Shown in pieces: positions 1 through 8,193 of a DNA stretch of 32,866 nucleotides. The stretch is from an uncultured Porphyromonadaceae bacterium (GTDB lineage: Bacteria; Bacteroidota; Bacteroidia; Bacteroidales; Muribaculaceae): the NCBI GenBank assembly GCA_947178165.1, contig CAMWXH010000023.1, forward strand, positions 1 to 32,866, given 5' to 3'. The position numbers and the translations under genes were made by a program. Within the stretch, counting starts at the first letter, position 1; every line of letters begins with the position of its first letter. The notes below the pieces were generated by a model. The model saw only the letters and a program-made list of their open reading frames with translations. It ran no database searches and was not told the DNA's origin.

Positions 1-92
1 TTTTTTTCGGTTTTTCGTCTGGATTTTGGGGTTTGGTTCTTATTGTTCTGTTTTGGTTGTTTTTTTTTGATGGTTTGTGTTGTCGTTTTAGT
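1..92. other. T/G-rich non-coding leader region, no gene seen
   Basis: The first 90 bases are strikingly rich in T and G on the + strand, with runs of seven to nine T. All frames are poor coding candidates and no RNA gene is recognisable. It may be the downstream flank or terminator tract of a gene lying off the left edge. No promoter of the TTTG/TAnnTTTG type was found in it. Confidence 0.4.
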
Positions 93-97
93 CGGGG

Positions 98-162
98 TAT
101 GCATTATGGGCGGTGATAGGCGAGGATAGGCATTATGGGCGGTATGGACGAGATGGGGTTTA
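98..162. repeat. 9-bp-period TRGGCNNNN array, locus A
   Basis: Seven consecutive units of 9 or 10 bp start with TATGC, TGGGC, TAGGC, TAGGC, TGGGC, TGGAC and TGGGG, each followed by four or five variable bases (ATTA recurs). The array ends about 30 bp before the proposed ATG of the flavoprotein gene. Related arrays lie at 15783-15846 and 20874-20900. Confidence 0.6.
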
Positions 163-192
163 TTGTTTTGGTGTGAATTATATTTGATTGTT

Positions 193-1503
193 ATGGAAAG
201 TTTTAATGAGGTAAATAAGAGTTATACGGTGTCGGAGGCTATCCGGGAGGCGCAGAGGTGTCTGAATTGCAAGGTGCCGCAGTGTAAGAAGGGTTGCCCG
301 ATCAGTAATGATATTCCGGAGTGGATCGCGGAGCTTGGGAAGGGTAATTTCGGTAATGCTATTCAGATTATCAGGCGAAGGAGCAATCTGCCTGCTGTAT
401 GCGGACGCGTGTGCGCCAAAGAGCGTCAGTGCGAGGGGCATTGTATATTAACAAAGAAGGGTGAGCATATCCATATCGGTAAGCTGGAACGTTTTGTGGC
501 TGATTTCGATTTCGATGCGGGGCTTGATCATGAGAATATGCCTGAAAAGACTAAGGGGAAGGTGGCTGTGATAGGAAGCGGCCCGGCGGGGCTGACCATT
601 GCCGCTGACCTGTCGCGTAAGGGTTTCAATGTGGAGATTTATGAGATGGAGGAGGAACCGGGCGGTGTGCTTCTCTATGGCATACCTGAGTATAGGCTTC
701 CGAAGGAGGTTGTGCGCAGGGAGGTGAAGGCGCTTGAAGCTTTGGGGGTTACTATCCATTGCGGAGTGACCATTGGTGTGGATTATACTATTGATGATCT
801 CTTTGCAATGGGATTTGATGCTATCTTTATCGGCACCGGGGCCGGGCTTCCTATTCCTCTCCCTACGGAAGGGATGGATGCAGAGGGGGTGTGTCAGGCG
901 TTGCATTTCCTCCGTAAGGTGCAGCTTTATAAGTCGGGTCATATCGAGCGCCGGGAGGTGATGATTGGAGACGGGGATATTGTCTTTGTGATTGGCGGCG
1001 GCAATACGGCTATGGATTCTGCACGCACGGCTTTGAGAATGGGAAGCAAGGAGGTGACGGTGGTATATCGCCGCACGCTTGATAAGATGCGCGCCCTCCG
1101 CTCGGAGTATGAGGAGGCTGTGGCCGAGGGGGTGAAGTTTATGTGGGAATCGAATGTGGTTAGGGTGAATGCCGGTGAGGGTACGAATCTTCGGTCGCTG
1201 ATTATTGAGACCAAAGGGGAGGAGAGGGAATATCCTGCTGATCATCTGATCCAGGCGGTGGGAAATGCACCGGCTGCGCGAATCGTATCGACTACAGAGG
1301 GGATCAATGTGGATGAACGTGGATATGTGCTTACGCGTGATGTGCCATACGGGATGACGAGTCGCGTCGGCGTGTTTGCCGGGGGCGATGTGTCAGATCG
1401 GCCCGCGACGGTGGTGCATGCCATGAGGGATGCTAAGCTTGTTGCGGAGGGGATTGAGCAGTATGTGTCGGCGATGAAGCTGATGGAGGCTATCAAGCTT
1501 TAG
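193..1503 (+). CDS. NADPH-dependent glutamate synthase small-subunit-like flavoprotein (GltA/NfnB type)
   Basis: This is an FAD- and NAD(P)H-binding oxidoreductase of the glutamate synthase beta-subunit family; members pass electrons from NADPH through FAD to a partner subunit. The N-terminus carries two cysteine clusters for Fe-S centres: C23/C26/C31/C35 and C70/C74/C80/C84, counted from the ATG at 193. An FAD-binding GSGPAG motif follows near residue 128 and an NADPH-binding IGGGNTA motif in the second half. An in-frame TTG at 163 would add ten residues that do not fit the family, so the ATG is preferred. The length of 436 aa suits the stand-alone GltA or NfnB/SudA group. No large glutamate synthase subunit is visible, and an NfnA-like partner could lie off the left edge, so glutamate synthase versus transhydrogenase function is undecided. 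A strong hairpin terminator follows about 160 bp downstream. Confidence 0.85.
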   Translation: MESFNEVNKSYTVSEAIREAQRCLNCKVPQCKKGCPISNDIPEWIAELGKGNFGNAIQIIRRRSNLPAVCGRVCAKERQCEGHCILTKKGEHIHIGKLERFVADFDFDAGLDHENMPEKTKGKVAVIGSGPAGLTIAADLSRKGFNVEIYEMEEEPGGVLLYGIPEYRLPKEVVRREVKALEALGVTIHCGVTIGVDYTIDDLFAMGFDAIFIGTGAGLPIPLPTEGMDAEGVCQALHFLRKVQLYKSGHIERREVMIGDGDIVFVIGGGNTAMDSARTALRMGSKEVTVVYRRTLDKMRALRSEYEEAVAEGVKFMWESNVVRVNAGEGTNLRSLIIETKGEEREYPADHLIQAVGNAPAARIVSTTEGINVDERGYVLTRDVPYGMTSRVGVFAGGDVSDRPATVVHAMRDAKLVAEGIEQYVSAMKLMEAIKL

Positions 1504-1526
1504 CTTGGTAGCCGGAGCCGTGCTCC

Positions 1527-1643
1527 GGAACAGAACGGCTTCGCGGCCGGGGAGAGGGAGGACGGGGCAGTGCCCCGGGCGGAAACGGCTTCGCGAGGGG
1601 ATGCATGCCGGCGCGGACCGGAACAGGACGGCTTCGCGAGGGA
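1527..1643. repeat. Three copies of the GGCTTCGCGAGG intergenic repeat
   Basis: Copies begin at about 1527, 1581 and 1620, each with the form GGAA(CAG)A/GACGGCTTCGCG followed by a G/A-rich tail. They lie directly behind the flavoprotein stop codon. Further copies are at 1923, 3159 and 22281. A small ORF across this stretch only translates the repeats and is not called a gene. Confidence 0.65.
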
Positions 1644-1665
1644 AGAGGAAAATTATTCTTTTGAT

Positions 1666-1715
1666 AAACAATCACTCCCGCTCTAATTTAGAGCGGGAGT
1701 GATTGTTTTAAATCT
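1666..1715. terminator. Strong bidirectional hairpin terminator
   Basis: A perfect 21-bp inverted repeat (1666-1686 against 1688-1708) has essentially no spacer, so the real loop opens within the A/T centre. T-rich sequence follows on the + side, and on the - side the tRNA transcript enters it after an A/T-rich stretch. It sits between the + strand flavoprotein gene and the - strand tRNA and can serve both. Confidence 0.85.
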
Positions 1716-1746
1716 TATTAAGATTTAAATCTTATTAAAAAGGGAG

Positions 1747-1820
1747 TCGGGGTGACAGGATTCGAACCTGCGACCACCTGGTCCCAAACCAGGTGCGCTA
1801 CCGGACTGCGCTACGCCCCG
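1747..1820 (-). tRNA. tRNA-Pro (anticodon TGG)
   Basis: The minus strand folds into a complete 74-nt cloverleaf. It has a 7-bp acceptor stem starting CGGGGCG, a D-arm with AGTCCGGTAGCGC, the anticodon loop TTTGGGA between CCTGG and CCAGG, and a T-arm with GGTTCGAATCC. The anticodon TGG and the C1-G72 pair with discriminator A fit proline. CCA is not encoded. The acceptor stem has one apparent C-A mismatch at pair 6-67. A Bacteroides-type promoter lies just upstream and the 1666-1708 hairpin downstream, so it appears to be a single-gene unit. Confidence 0.96.
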
Positions 1821-1830
1821 AATGGTTTTG

Positions 1831-1862
1831 CAAAGTTAATAATTCTTTTGAATAAATGCAAG
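1831..1862 (-). promoter_or_regulatory. Promoter of tRNA-Pro
   Basis: The minus strand reads CTTG - 20 nt - TAACTTTG, close to the Bacteroides sigma-ABfr consensus (TTTG - 19 to 21 - TAnnTTTG). The -7 element ends 11 bp before the tRNA 5' end, as expected for a stable RNA gene. Confidence 0.65.
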
Positions 1863-1922
1863 GACTTCCTTTTTATTTTTTTCGTTATCTCGGTTTTGTG
1901 CCGGGAAGGCAGAGCCTTGGGC

Positions 1923-1944
1923 GGAAACGGCTTCGCGAGGGGAG
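1923..1944. repeat. GGCTTCGCGAGG repeat, copy 4
   Basis: GGAAACGGCTTCGCGAGGGG matches the copy at 1581-1600 exactly over its core. It lies between the tRNA promoter and the 3' end of the MeaB gene. Confidence 0.6.
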
Positions 1945-1992
1945 GGCGGCTGAGGATTTGTTCTCTGGCAAATTATTCGCGAAGATTCCTCT

Positions 1993-3087
1993 TTATTCGC
2001 GGAGAAGGCGGAAATATTCGTTGAGCACGTCGTGGGCGGCGGTGAAAGAGGATTGTTCGTTGTTGAGCACGCGCAATTCTTTCTGTTCGAGCAGGGCGCG
2101 GATTTCGGGTCGGCGATAGAAGTCGGCGCGTAGCTGTTCGTTGATGGTTTCAAACATCCAGTATTTCGCTTGCTCGTTTCGTTTGCGCTCAAAGTAGCCG
2201 GTCTCTTTCACGTAAGCGAAATAACGGTCGATCATATCCCATACTTTGTCGATGTTGAGTTCGTAGTATCCGCTGTAGGTTATTACTTCCGGCATCCATT
2301 TGCTGGGCGTTGGCGGGAAGAGATGAAGGGCATTGCGGAATTGAGCGGCAGCCAAGTTGGCACGGTCGATGTTGTCGCCGTCGGCTTTGTTGATTACGAT
2401 TCCGTCGGCCATCTCCATGATTCCGCGCTTTATTCCTTGCAGTTCGTCGCCTGTGCCGGCAAGCTGGATGAGCAGGAAGAAATCAACCATCGAATGTACG
2501 GCGGTTTCGCTTTGACCTACGCCAACAGTCTCAACGAATATGTTGTTATATCCTGCGGCTTCGCAAAGCACGATTGTTTCGCGCGTTTTACGTGCCACAC
2601 CGCCTAAGGAGCCGGCAGAGGGGGAGGGGCGAATGAAGGCTTCAGGATGGAGCGAAAGTTTCTCCATGCGTGTTTTATCTCCGAGGATGCTGCCGGAGGT
2701 TCGCTCGCTGCTGGGGTCGATTGCAAGCACGGCCAATTTGCCTCCTTGCTTTAAAACGTGGAGCCCGAACACATCAATAGAGGTGGATTTACCTGCTCCC
2801 GGCACTCCGGTGATGCCTATTCGGCGGGAGTTGCCGGAGTATGGGAGGCATTTTTCTATCACTTCCTGGGCTAATGCCTGATGCTGGTCGGCGGTGCTCT
2901 CGACAAGGGTGACTGCTTGGCCGAGGATGCTTATGTCTCCTTTAAGAATCCCTTCTACATATTCGCCGGCAGTGAGTTGCGGTTTGCGGCGACGCGGACG
3001 GCGATAGGGATTCACGGTTGGCTGTGAGGAGACTCCTGAGTTTACTTGGAGGCCTTTGTATTCTTCGTTATTTTCCGGATGATTCAT
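1993..3087 (-). CDS. meaB: Methylmalonyl-CoA mutase-associated GTPase MeaB (ArgK family)
   Basis: This G3E-family P-loop GTPase guards and reloads B12-dependent methylmalonyl-CoA mutase, a step of the succinate-propionate pathway that Bacteroidales use in fermentation. The Walker A motif GVPGAGKS is at about residues 94-101. The conserved stretches 'DPSS', 'ETVGVGQSE' and 'NKADGDN' (guanine specificity, NKxD) follow in family order, then a helical C-terminal dimerisation part. The start at 3087 (MNHPENNEEYKG) is chosen over an upstream ATG at 3135, which lies close to a repeat and adds sixteen unconserved residues. An Arg/Lys-rich, proline-containing segment precedes the GTPase domain. The mutase genes are not in this window. 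A GGCTTCGCGAGG-type repeat lies just upstream. Confidence 0.93.
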   Translation of the reverse strand: MNHPENNEEYKGLQVNSGVSSQPTVNPYRRPRRRKPQLTAGEYVEGILKGDISILGQAVTLVESTADQHQALAQEVIEKCLPYSGNSRRIGITGVPGAGKSTSIDVFGLHVLKQGGKLAVLAIDPSSERTSGSILGDKTRMEKLSLHPEAFIRPSPSAGSLGGVARKTRETIVLCEAAGYNNIFVETVGVGQSETAVHSMVDFFLLIQLAGTGDELQGIKRGIMEMADGIVINKADGDNIDRANLAAAQFRNALHLFPPTPSKWMPEVITYSGYYELNIDKVWDMIDRYFAYVKETGYFERKRNEQAKYWMFETINEQLRADFYRRPEIRALLEQKELRVLNNEQSSFTAAHDVLNEYFRLLRE

Positions 3088-3158
3088 GATATTTGAATTT
3101 AAGATCTTTATATTTAATTGGGGGCCGGCTGACAATAGGCTTGCCGGTGCGGAGCCCC

Positions 3159-3183
3159 GGAACAGGACAGCTTCGCGAGGAGA
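3159..3183. repeat. GGCTTCGCGAGG repeat, copy 5
   Basis: GGAACAGGACAGCTTCGCGA plus a G/A-rich tail lies in the gap between the DUF1573 gene and meaB. It differs from the copy at 1620 by one base in the core. Confidence 0.6.
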
Positions 3184-3186
3184 GGC

Positions 3187-4278
3187 TTATTCTTTTATTC
3201 CTACCACTGAGAGGATGCGCACCGGATGAAGGGGATCGTCGGTTATAACCTCTACCGGAATATTGAATGGGCCTTCCGGTATTTCCTTCAAAAGGACTGT
3301 AAGGCGCGCTTCTTCCGATTTTGATGGCTTTATCGCTGATGGCTTGCGCTTTATGGATAATGCCTTCGATTTAGGAGATATGCGGTAGATGGTCAGCCTC
3401 CCTTTTCCTTGGTTCTGGATAAGGAAGGAGAGCGATTTGGCGGATTCTCCTGAGAGGATGCCGAGATCAAGTTTTTCGGGTATGAGGTAGCACCGGGGTC
3501 CCTCTTCTACTTGCCGTGCAGAGAGATGTGAGAAGTCGGGGGTCACTTTAGCGGAAAATATTATTTCCTGGCTTGGTGAATCCTTGACTGAGTTGTCAGA
3601 TATAATGGTCAAGGGAATCTCTATCTCTCCCATTTCTTTCGTTTTCCCGGCATCAAAGAATAGGGCGAAGACTGCAATGTCGCCCGGCCCGATCTTTTTT
3701 TCGGAGCAGCTTACTGTGAGCGCGGGATCGCGACACACCCATGCCGGTGAGATTGAGTCGAGAGTCTGATTATAACTTCGGATGAAGAAGTTTCGCGATG
3801 TTCCGGCAGTCATCTCGCCCCCGTTGATGCGGAGGTCGGAAAGCCGCAATGGACCGCATTCGTAAGGGTAAAATTGCGTGAGTGATTCGGGGGTGCCAAG
3901 CACGTTTCCGGTGATGCCGATTTTATATGAATCGTTTTCACCTATATACACCCGAATTGATTTGTCGAATTTTCCCGGCCTTCCGGCAGGATCGTAGGTG
4001 AAGGAAATTGTGGCCCTTTCTCCCGGCGCAATAGGCTCTTCGGAATATTCCACGCTCGTGCAGCCGCAGCTCGGACGTGCGCCGGTTATCACAACCGGGT
4101 CGGTGCCCCGGTTTTCAAAGCTTACCGATCCCTTTGCGGGCCCGGCTTCCTCTTTCATCAGGCCGAAGTCATAGCTCTTCTGAAGCCAGACTATCTCTGC
4201 CTGTAAGAAGGCCGGGGTGAGAAGGATTAGGAGAAACGAGAGACAGGCTCTCATATTCAGCTTTACAGTAGCATCCAT
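3187..4278 (-). CDS. DUF1573 domain protein, exported, multi-domain
   Basis: A predicted envelope protein of unknown molecular function. After a signal peptide (hydrophobic LSFLLILLTPAFL, then QAE) comes a DUF1573 domain: 'YDFGLMKEE' start, the hallmark CGCT near residue 70, then 'IAPGE' and 'YDPAGRPGKFDKSI'. The remaining two thirds form further beta-rich, Ig-like stretches, including 'DLGILSGESAKSLSF', which repeats the same fold pattern. The ATG at 4278 lies one base after the stop of the upstream DUF1573 gene, suggesting translational coupling. An ATG at 4254 would give a more classical signal peptide. The two genes form a pair of a short single-domain and a long multi-domain member. Function is not known; surface or periplasmic partner binding is a guess. 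Confidence 0.85.
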   Translation of the reverse strand: MDATVKLNMRACLSFLLILLTPAFLQAEIVWLQKSYDFGLMKEEAGPAKGSVSFENRGTDPVVITGARPSCGCTSVEYSEEPIAPGERATISFTYDPAGRPGKFDKSIRVYIGENDSYKIGITGNVLGTPESLTQFYPYECGPLRLSDLRINGGEMTAGTSRNFFIRSYNQTLDSISPAWVCRDPALTVSCSEKKIGPGDIAVFALFFDAGKTKEMGEIEIPLTIISDNSVKDSPSQEIIFSAKVTPDFSHLSARQVEEGPRCYLIPEKLDLGILSGESAKSLSFLIQNQGKGRLTIYRISPKSKALSIKRKPSAIKPSKSEEARLTVLLKEIPEGPFNIPVEVITDDPLHPVRILSVVGIKE

Positions 4279-4279
4279 A

Positions 4280-4675
4280 TTATTTCCCCTTCGGCGTTAC
4301 GTTACCGGAAATCTTAAGGCGCGCTTTGCCTCCCTTGGCATTGGTTTTGACGGTTACGGTCTTTTCGAATGGCCCGGGACGGCCGATTGGATTATAGGTC
4401 ACTTTTATCTTACCTTTCTTGCCGGGGGCTACGGGGCTTTTTGGATATTCCGGCTTGGTGCATCCGCATTGAGCAGTGGCTTCATAGATGATGAGATTGC
4501 CGGTGCCGTCGTTGAGGAATTGAAATTCATAGCTTACCGGGCCTCCATCTTCTTTGACTATGCCGAAATTATGTGATTTTTCGGCGAAGGTAATCTTGGC
4601 CTGGGTTTTCTCTTTTGCCAGTGCCGGGATGAGGAGGCAGAGTATGGCGATGATTAAAAGAATTTGCTTTTTCAT
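4280..4675 (-). CDS. DUF1573 domain protein, exported, single domain
   Basis: This 131-aa protein has a clear signal peptide (MKKQILLIIAILCLLIPALA) and one DUF1573 domain. The domain starts 'HNFGIVKEDGG', carries the CGCT motif near residue 70 and ends with 'YNPIGRPGPFEKTVTVKT'. It is first of a two-gene DUF1573 operon; the second gene starts one base after its stop. The family is abundant in Bacteroidetes and predicted to be ASH/Ig-like. No enzymatic residues are evident and the role is unknown. Upstream lies a short hairpin (arms TCAACTC and GAGTTGA, about 4693-4713) followed by nine T on the + strand. Confidence 0.87.
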   Translation of the reverse strand: MKKQILLIIAILCLLIPALAKEKTQAKITFAEKSHNFGIVKEDGGPVSYEFQFLNDGTGNLIIYEATAQCGCTKPEYPKSPVAPGKKGKIKVTYNPIGRPGPFEKTVTVKTNAKGGKARLKISGNVTPKGK

Positions 4676-4764
4676 ATTGGTTTATTTTAATTCAACTCGC
4701 TGAGTGAGTTGAGGTTAATTTTTTTTTCGGTGGCCGGGCCGGGGTCCGGCTGACGATTCTCCTT

Positions 4765-7700
4765 CTATGGGGTCTTACTCATATTTAACCGCATGGAGGG
4801 AGATAAGGTTCTTTTATAACGCATCCAGGCTTTTTTTCTTGCATCGGCTTCTTTGAGATAGGTGGCTCCTATGCCCCTAAGATAGGATTTGCCAACGGAG
4901 TCGGTAATTCCTATTTGGGCTGGGGTTGTTGTTCCATTCTCAGGAAGAGGCCCCGAGGCCTTGATAAGGAAGGATGCCAATTCATTTTCATGGAGGGAAT
5001 CGGCGAGTTCGAGGAAAAGGCTGGCGAACTCTTTTTCGGTGATGAATACTGAATCGGCCATCCTGACAGATGGGAAGGTGTAGGGATTATTGCCAAATGT
5101 TTGATGCATGAAAAGGGCAAGCTTGAGAGCTTCCTTTCTGTGACCGTTGCGGAGGAGCGTGCGAGCACTGGCTGTTATGTCGGCTCGCATCCTTCCAACC
5201 ATAGTGGCCGGCGTGCGATCCATGTAGGCTTCCCTTGTCGGAGTGCGATCCATATAGGCTTCCTTTGCCGGAAGATCGTTGGGGGGTAGGAGAAGAGGGG
5301 ATATGGCAATAATAGCTGAATCGGTCGCCTCACGCGGTTCCTTTCCGAGGCGGTAGGTAAGCATTCGGTCGGTGAAATGGGGTGATAGCCCGAGGAAGAG
5401 ATTTGATGCAACGTTCTTTTGCCAGTAGATGGGACGCTTGACAGCGCATCCGGGAGCTGAATTGGAGGCGATGATATCCAGCATCATAAGTTTACGGAAA
5501 TCTAACATCCGGGAGTCGCCATTTCTTGATAGAGAAGTCAAGGGGAGGATTACGGAATCTCCCGAGGCGAGCGTCAGCGCAACTTCGCCGGCTTTCACCT
5601 TGGCTTCTGGATTCTCCTTGAGCGCTTTCAGCATTTCAAGCGCGCCTATTCGATTGAAATTATCCTTTTCGGCAGCATCGCGCGTATGGGCATGATATAT
5701 AATATCGGGGGCTTTGAGAACAGACTCAAGCGCCTTGGCATCCTCCCATTCGCCGAGTATCAGAGCGGCATATTTAGGGCTGTTGAGATATGACAGATTT
5801 ATGACCTTGACATCGCGCCTTATCCCCTCCACCTCTTGGGCATACCAGAGAGGGAAAGTATAGTTGTCGCCATCAACGAATATTATGGCATCCTTGTCGA
5901 GCGACATAAGGATATTATAGGGATATGCCGAGGCCACACGACGCCCCGAACGGTCATGGTCATCATAGTTTTGCTGCAGCATAAGGTCCACCACTCCCAA
6001 TGACGGGATAAATCCGATTGTTGCCGCGGCCAGCATCCTTTTAAGGTTGAAGCCATGGCGTTTTTTCCAAAGCTTCTCAAGCAATTCCGCAATAGTGCGT
6101 GACAATCCGAGCGCACCGGCCCCAATCCACATAGCGAAAGCCATATAAGAGCCGAGGAATGTGTAGTCACGTTCGCGAGGTTCACCGGGGGTCTGGTTGA
6201 GATAGATCACGATGGCCACTCCGGTCATGATAAAAAGCACCGCCACCGCTCCGCACGCAATCCTTCCGCGCCAGTTGGAGCGAAGCATCCATACAATCCC
6301 CCACAAGCCGAGCAGCAAAGGGAGCATGAAATAGCGGTTGCGCCCTTTGTTTTCGCTTCCGGCATGAGGGGGCAATGCATCCTCAGCCTGAAGCATGGCA
6401 TTGTCGATTGCAGGGAATCCTGTTATGAAATTCCCATGCTCAACTTCACCGGTGGATGGGATATCGTTCTGGCGACCTGAAAAATTCCACATCAGATAGC
6501 GGAAATACATATATCCGATCTGGTACCCGAAGAGATACCTGAGATTCTGGAGATAAGTGGGTCGCAAAGCCACAGGATGTGTCCGTTTGCCGTCGGCTCC
6601 CATCTTCGGCACAGCATTTCCGGCCGAATCCACCGCTTCCGAAATCTCCACCTTCACCATCGCCTCATCCTCCATCCCGGCCCACGCACGGTAAGACTCG
6701 ATATCGAGAGGGTCACGGCTTGTGATTCTCGGAAACCACATGTCAAGTTCAGGTGTCAGCACCTGTTCCAGCCCGTAACCTCTCACTACGTATGCTTCAC
6801 GTCCTTTCTTGAACGCCGCCTCATTTAGAGCCGAATCGAAGGGGGTGAGGCGAATGGAAGAGGAGGAGTGACGCAACATTGCACCCGGAAGGAGAGGCTC
6901 TATATGGCGCGTGGTCTGTTCGGTGGCATAGCGGGAATAAATGGGCGTGGAATCATTGCCGAACTCCTCGATCAGCAGCGGGCGGCTGTAAGGGGTGTGT
7001 CCATAAAGCAGAGGAGCCGCGCCATACTGTTCGCGCGCCTGATAAGCGGCAAAAGAGAAAGGATTGCCGGGCATCGCGGCATTCGGGGGCGCAGGTATGT
7101 TGCCGCGGATAGGGATCAGTGCGTAAGCTGAATAGCCGGTAAGGAGCATAGCCAGCATCCACATCATCATATTCAGCCGGTGGGGCTTGAAATAAGAAGC
7201 CCTAACTATGATCATAGCCACAAGGGCTGATGCGGCGGCTCCAGCCAGAAAATTTCCTGAGAAGATGAATAGCCCCGACAGGAAAAGAGGGGGGAAGATT
7301 GCTAACGAAAGGACGCCGCGGTTTGAAGAGCGTCGCGTTATGGCCAAAGCCACAATCAGGGCAATCCCAAGCAAAGCCACGTAAGCGGCTACACCCCATA
7401 GGGGCTTGAGCCCGAGAGAATTTGTGGCAAAAAGCTCCATTTCCGCCGCGAGTGCGATTGTGGAGGGCATCATCCCCACCAGGATACACCCCACGGCCAC
7501 CAGAGCCACAAGGAAAATTACAAATATGCGTAGCCAGGAATGAATCCCGCGTCGCAGAGCCCAGATGATGGCAAGAGCCGGGATAACGAGGAGGTTAAGC
7601 TGATGCACTCCGAGCGATAGTCCGAAAATATAGGCAAGGAGGATAAGGTATCTCCATGCAAGGGTTATATTGGCCGCTCGCGCCCACTTGAGCATAAGCC

Positions 7701-8193
7701 ACACAGAGAGGGCGGTCAGGAAGATCGACATTGCATACACCTCAGCTTCGACAGCGGAATACCAGGTGGAGTCGCACCATCCGAAAGCAAGAGCGCCTAT
7801 TGCCGCCGCGCCGCCGGCATAAAATGCATGCAGCCGTCGCCGGAAGCCGTCGCGGGTCTTAAGCACCCACACAGCCCCGATGAAAATGCACTTAGCCAGG
7901 AACATCCCCGCCAAAGCGGTGAGCAGGCCGCTCGAAAGGTTTATGGCCAAAGCCGCATACTTTGCCGGCACAAACATGGTCACCATCCTTTCAGCCAGCA
8001 TCCACACCGGGTTTCCCGGCGGATGGCCCGGTTCGAGACGGCACGCCGCGATCACATATTCCGGGCAATCCCAGAAAGAGACCGTCGGTGGCACCGTCAG
8101 CCAATAAGTGAGCAGGAGGATTGCGAATACGCTCCAGCTCACCACCCGGTCGGTGAGAATGAATATCCTATGTCGTTCGAAAGCAATTTTCAT
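4765..8193 (-). CDS. DUF2723 GT-C-like membrane protein (protein O-glycosyltransferase-like)
   Basis: A very large polytopic membrane protein of the DUF2723 family, which resembles protein O-mannosyltransferases (GT-C fold). After the first membrane helix comes the family signature: 'FWDCPEYVIAA' with the loop Asp expected to be important in GT-C enzymes, then 'LEPGHPPGNP'. About ten more hydrophobic segments follow, then 'RERDYTFLGSY' and a soluble C-terminal half containing 'FVDGDNYTFPLWYAQEVEGI'. The start at 8193 (MKIAFERHR) is preferred over 8244 because it shortens the overlap with the upstream glycosyltransferase to about 26 bp. The neighbouring GT4 gene suggests joint work on an envelope glycan or glycoprotein. 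A 30-bp in-frame tandem duplication (5213-5272) duplicates 'EAYMDRTPTR' near the C-terminus. The acceptor is unknown. Confidence 0.85.
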   Translation of the reverse strand: MKIAFERHRIFILTDRVVSWSVFAILLLTYWLTVPPTVSFWDCPEYVIAACRLEPGHPPGNPVWMLAERMVTMFVPAKYAALAINLSSGLLTALAGMFLAKCIFIGAVWVLKTRDGFRRRLHAFYAGGAAAIGALAFGWCDSTWYSAVEAEVYAMSIFLTALSVWLMLKWARAANITLAWRYLILLAYIFGLSLGVHQLNLLVIPALAIIWALRRGIHSWLRIFVIFLVALVAVGCILVGMMPSTIALAAEMELFATNSLGLKPLWGVAAYVALLGIALIVALAITRRSSNRGVLSLAIFPPLFLSGLFIFSGNFLAGAAASALVAMIIVRASYFKPHRLNMMMWMLAMLLTGYSAYALIPIRGNIPAPPNAAMPGNPFSFAAYQAREQYGAAPLLYGHTPYSRPLLIEEFGNDSTPIYSRYATEQTTRHIEPLLPGAMLRHSSSSIRLTPFDSALNEAAFKKGREAYVVRGYGLEQVLTPELDMWFPRITSRDPLDIESYRAWAGMEDEAMVKVEISEAVDSAGNAVPKMGADGKRTHPVALRPTYLQNLRYLFGYQIGYMYFRYLMWNFSGRQNDIPSTGEVEHGNFITGFPAIDNAMLQAEDALPPHAGSENKGRNRYFMLPLLLGLWGIVWMLRSNWRGRIACGAVAVLFIMTGVAIVIYLNQTPGEPRERDYTFLGSYMAFAMWIGAGALGLSRTIAELLEKLWKKRHGFNLKRMLAAATIGFIPSLGVVDLMLQQNYDDHDRSGRRVASAYPYNILMSLDKDAIIFVDGDNYTFPLWYAQEVEGIRRDVKVINLSYLNSPKYAALILGEWEDAKALESVLKAPDIIYHAHTRDAAEKDNFNRIGALEMLKALKENPEAKVKAGEVALTLASGDSVILPLTSLSRNGDSRMLDFRKLMMLDIIASNSAPGCAVKRPIYWQKNVASNLFLGLSPHFTDRMLTYRLGKEPREATDSAIIAISPLLLPPNDLPAKEAYMDRTPTREAYMDRTPATMVGRMRADITASARTLLRNGHRKEALKLALFMHQTFGNNPYTFPSVRMADSVFITEKEFASLFLELADSLHENELASFLIKASGPLPENGTTTPAQIGITDSVGKSYLRGIGATYLKEADARKKAWMRYKRTLSPSMRLNMSKTP
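5213..5272. repeat. 30-bp in-frame tandem duplication in the DUF2723 gene
   Basis: Positions 5213-5242 and 5243-5272 match at 27 of 30 bases and encode two successive EAYMDRTP units. The three differences show that the duplication is not brand new. Confidence 0.8.

Noticed and set aside
98-162. 9-bp arrays as a CRISPR-like array
   Set aside because: Units are far too short and variable, with no spacers and no cas genes.
1-192. Glutamate synthase large subunit upstream of the flavoprotein gene
   Set aside because: The 192 bp hold T/G-rich non-coding DNA and a repeat array with no coding remnant.
448-1245. 265-codon minus-strand ORF inside the flavoprotein gene
   Set aside because: It is a shadow frame of a clearly conserved protein; the translation shows no family features.
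1505-1702. 65-codon ORF behind the flavoprotein gene
   Set aside because: It translates three intergenic repeat copies and a terminator hairpin.
2170-2607. 145-codon + strand ORF inside meaB
   Set aside because: Antisense shadow; the GTPase motifs on the minus strand explain the region.
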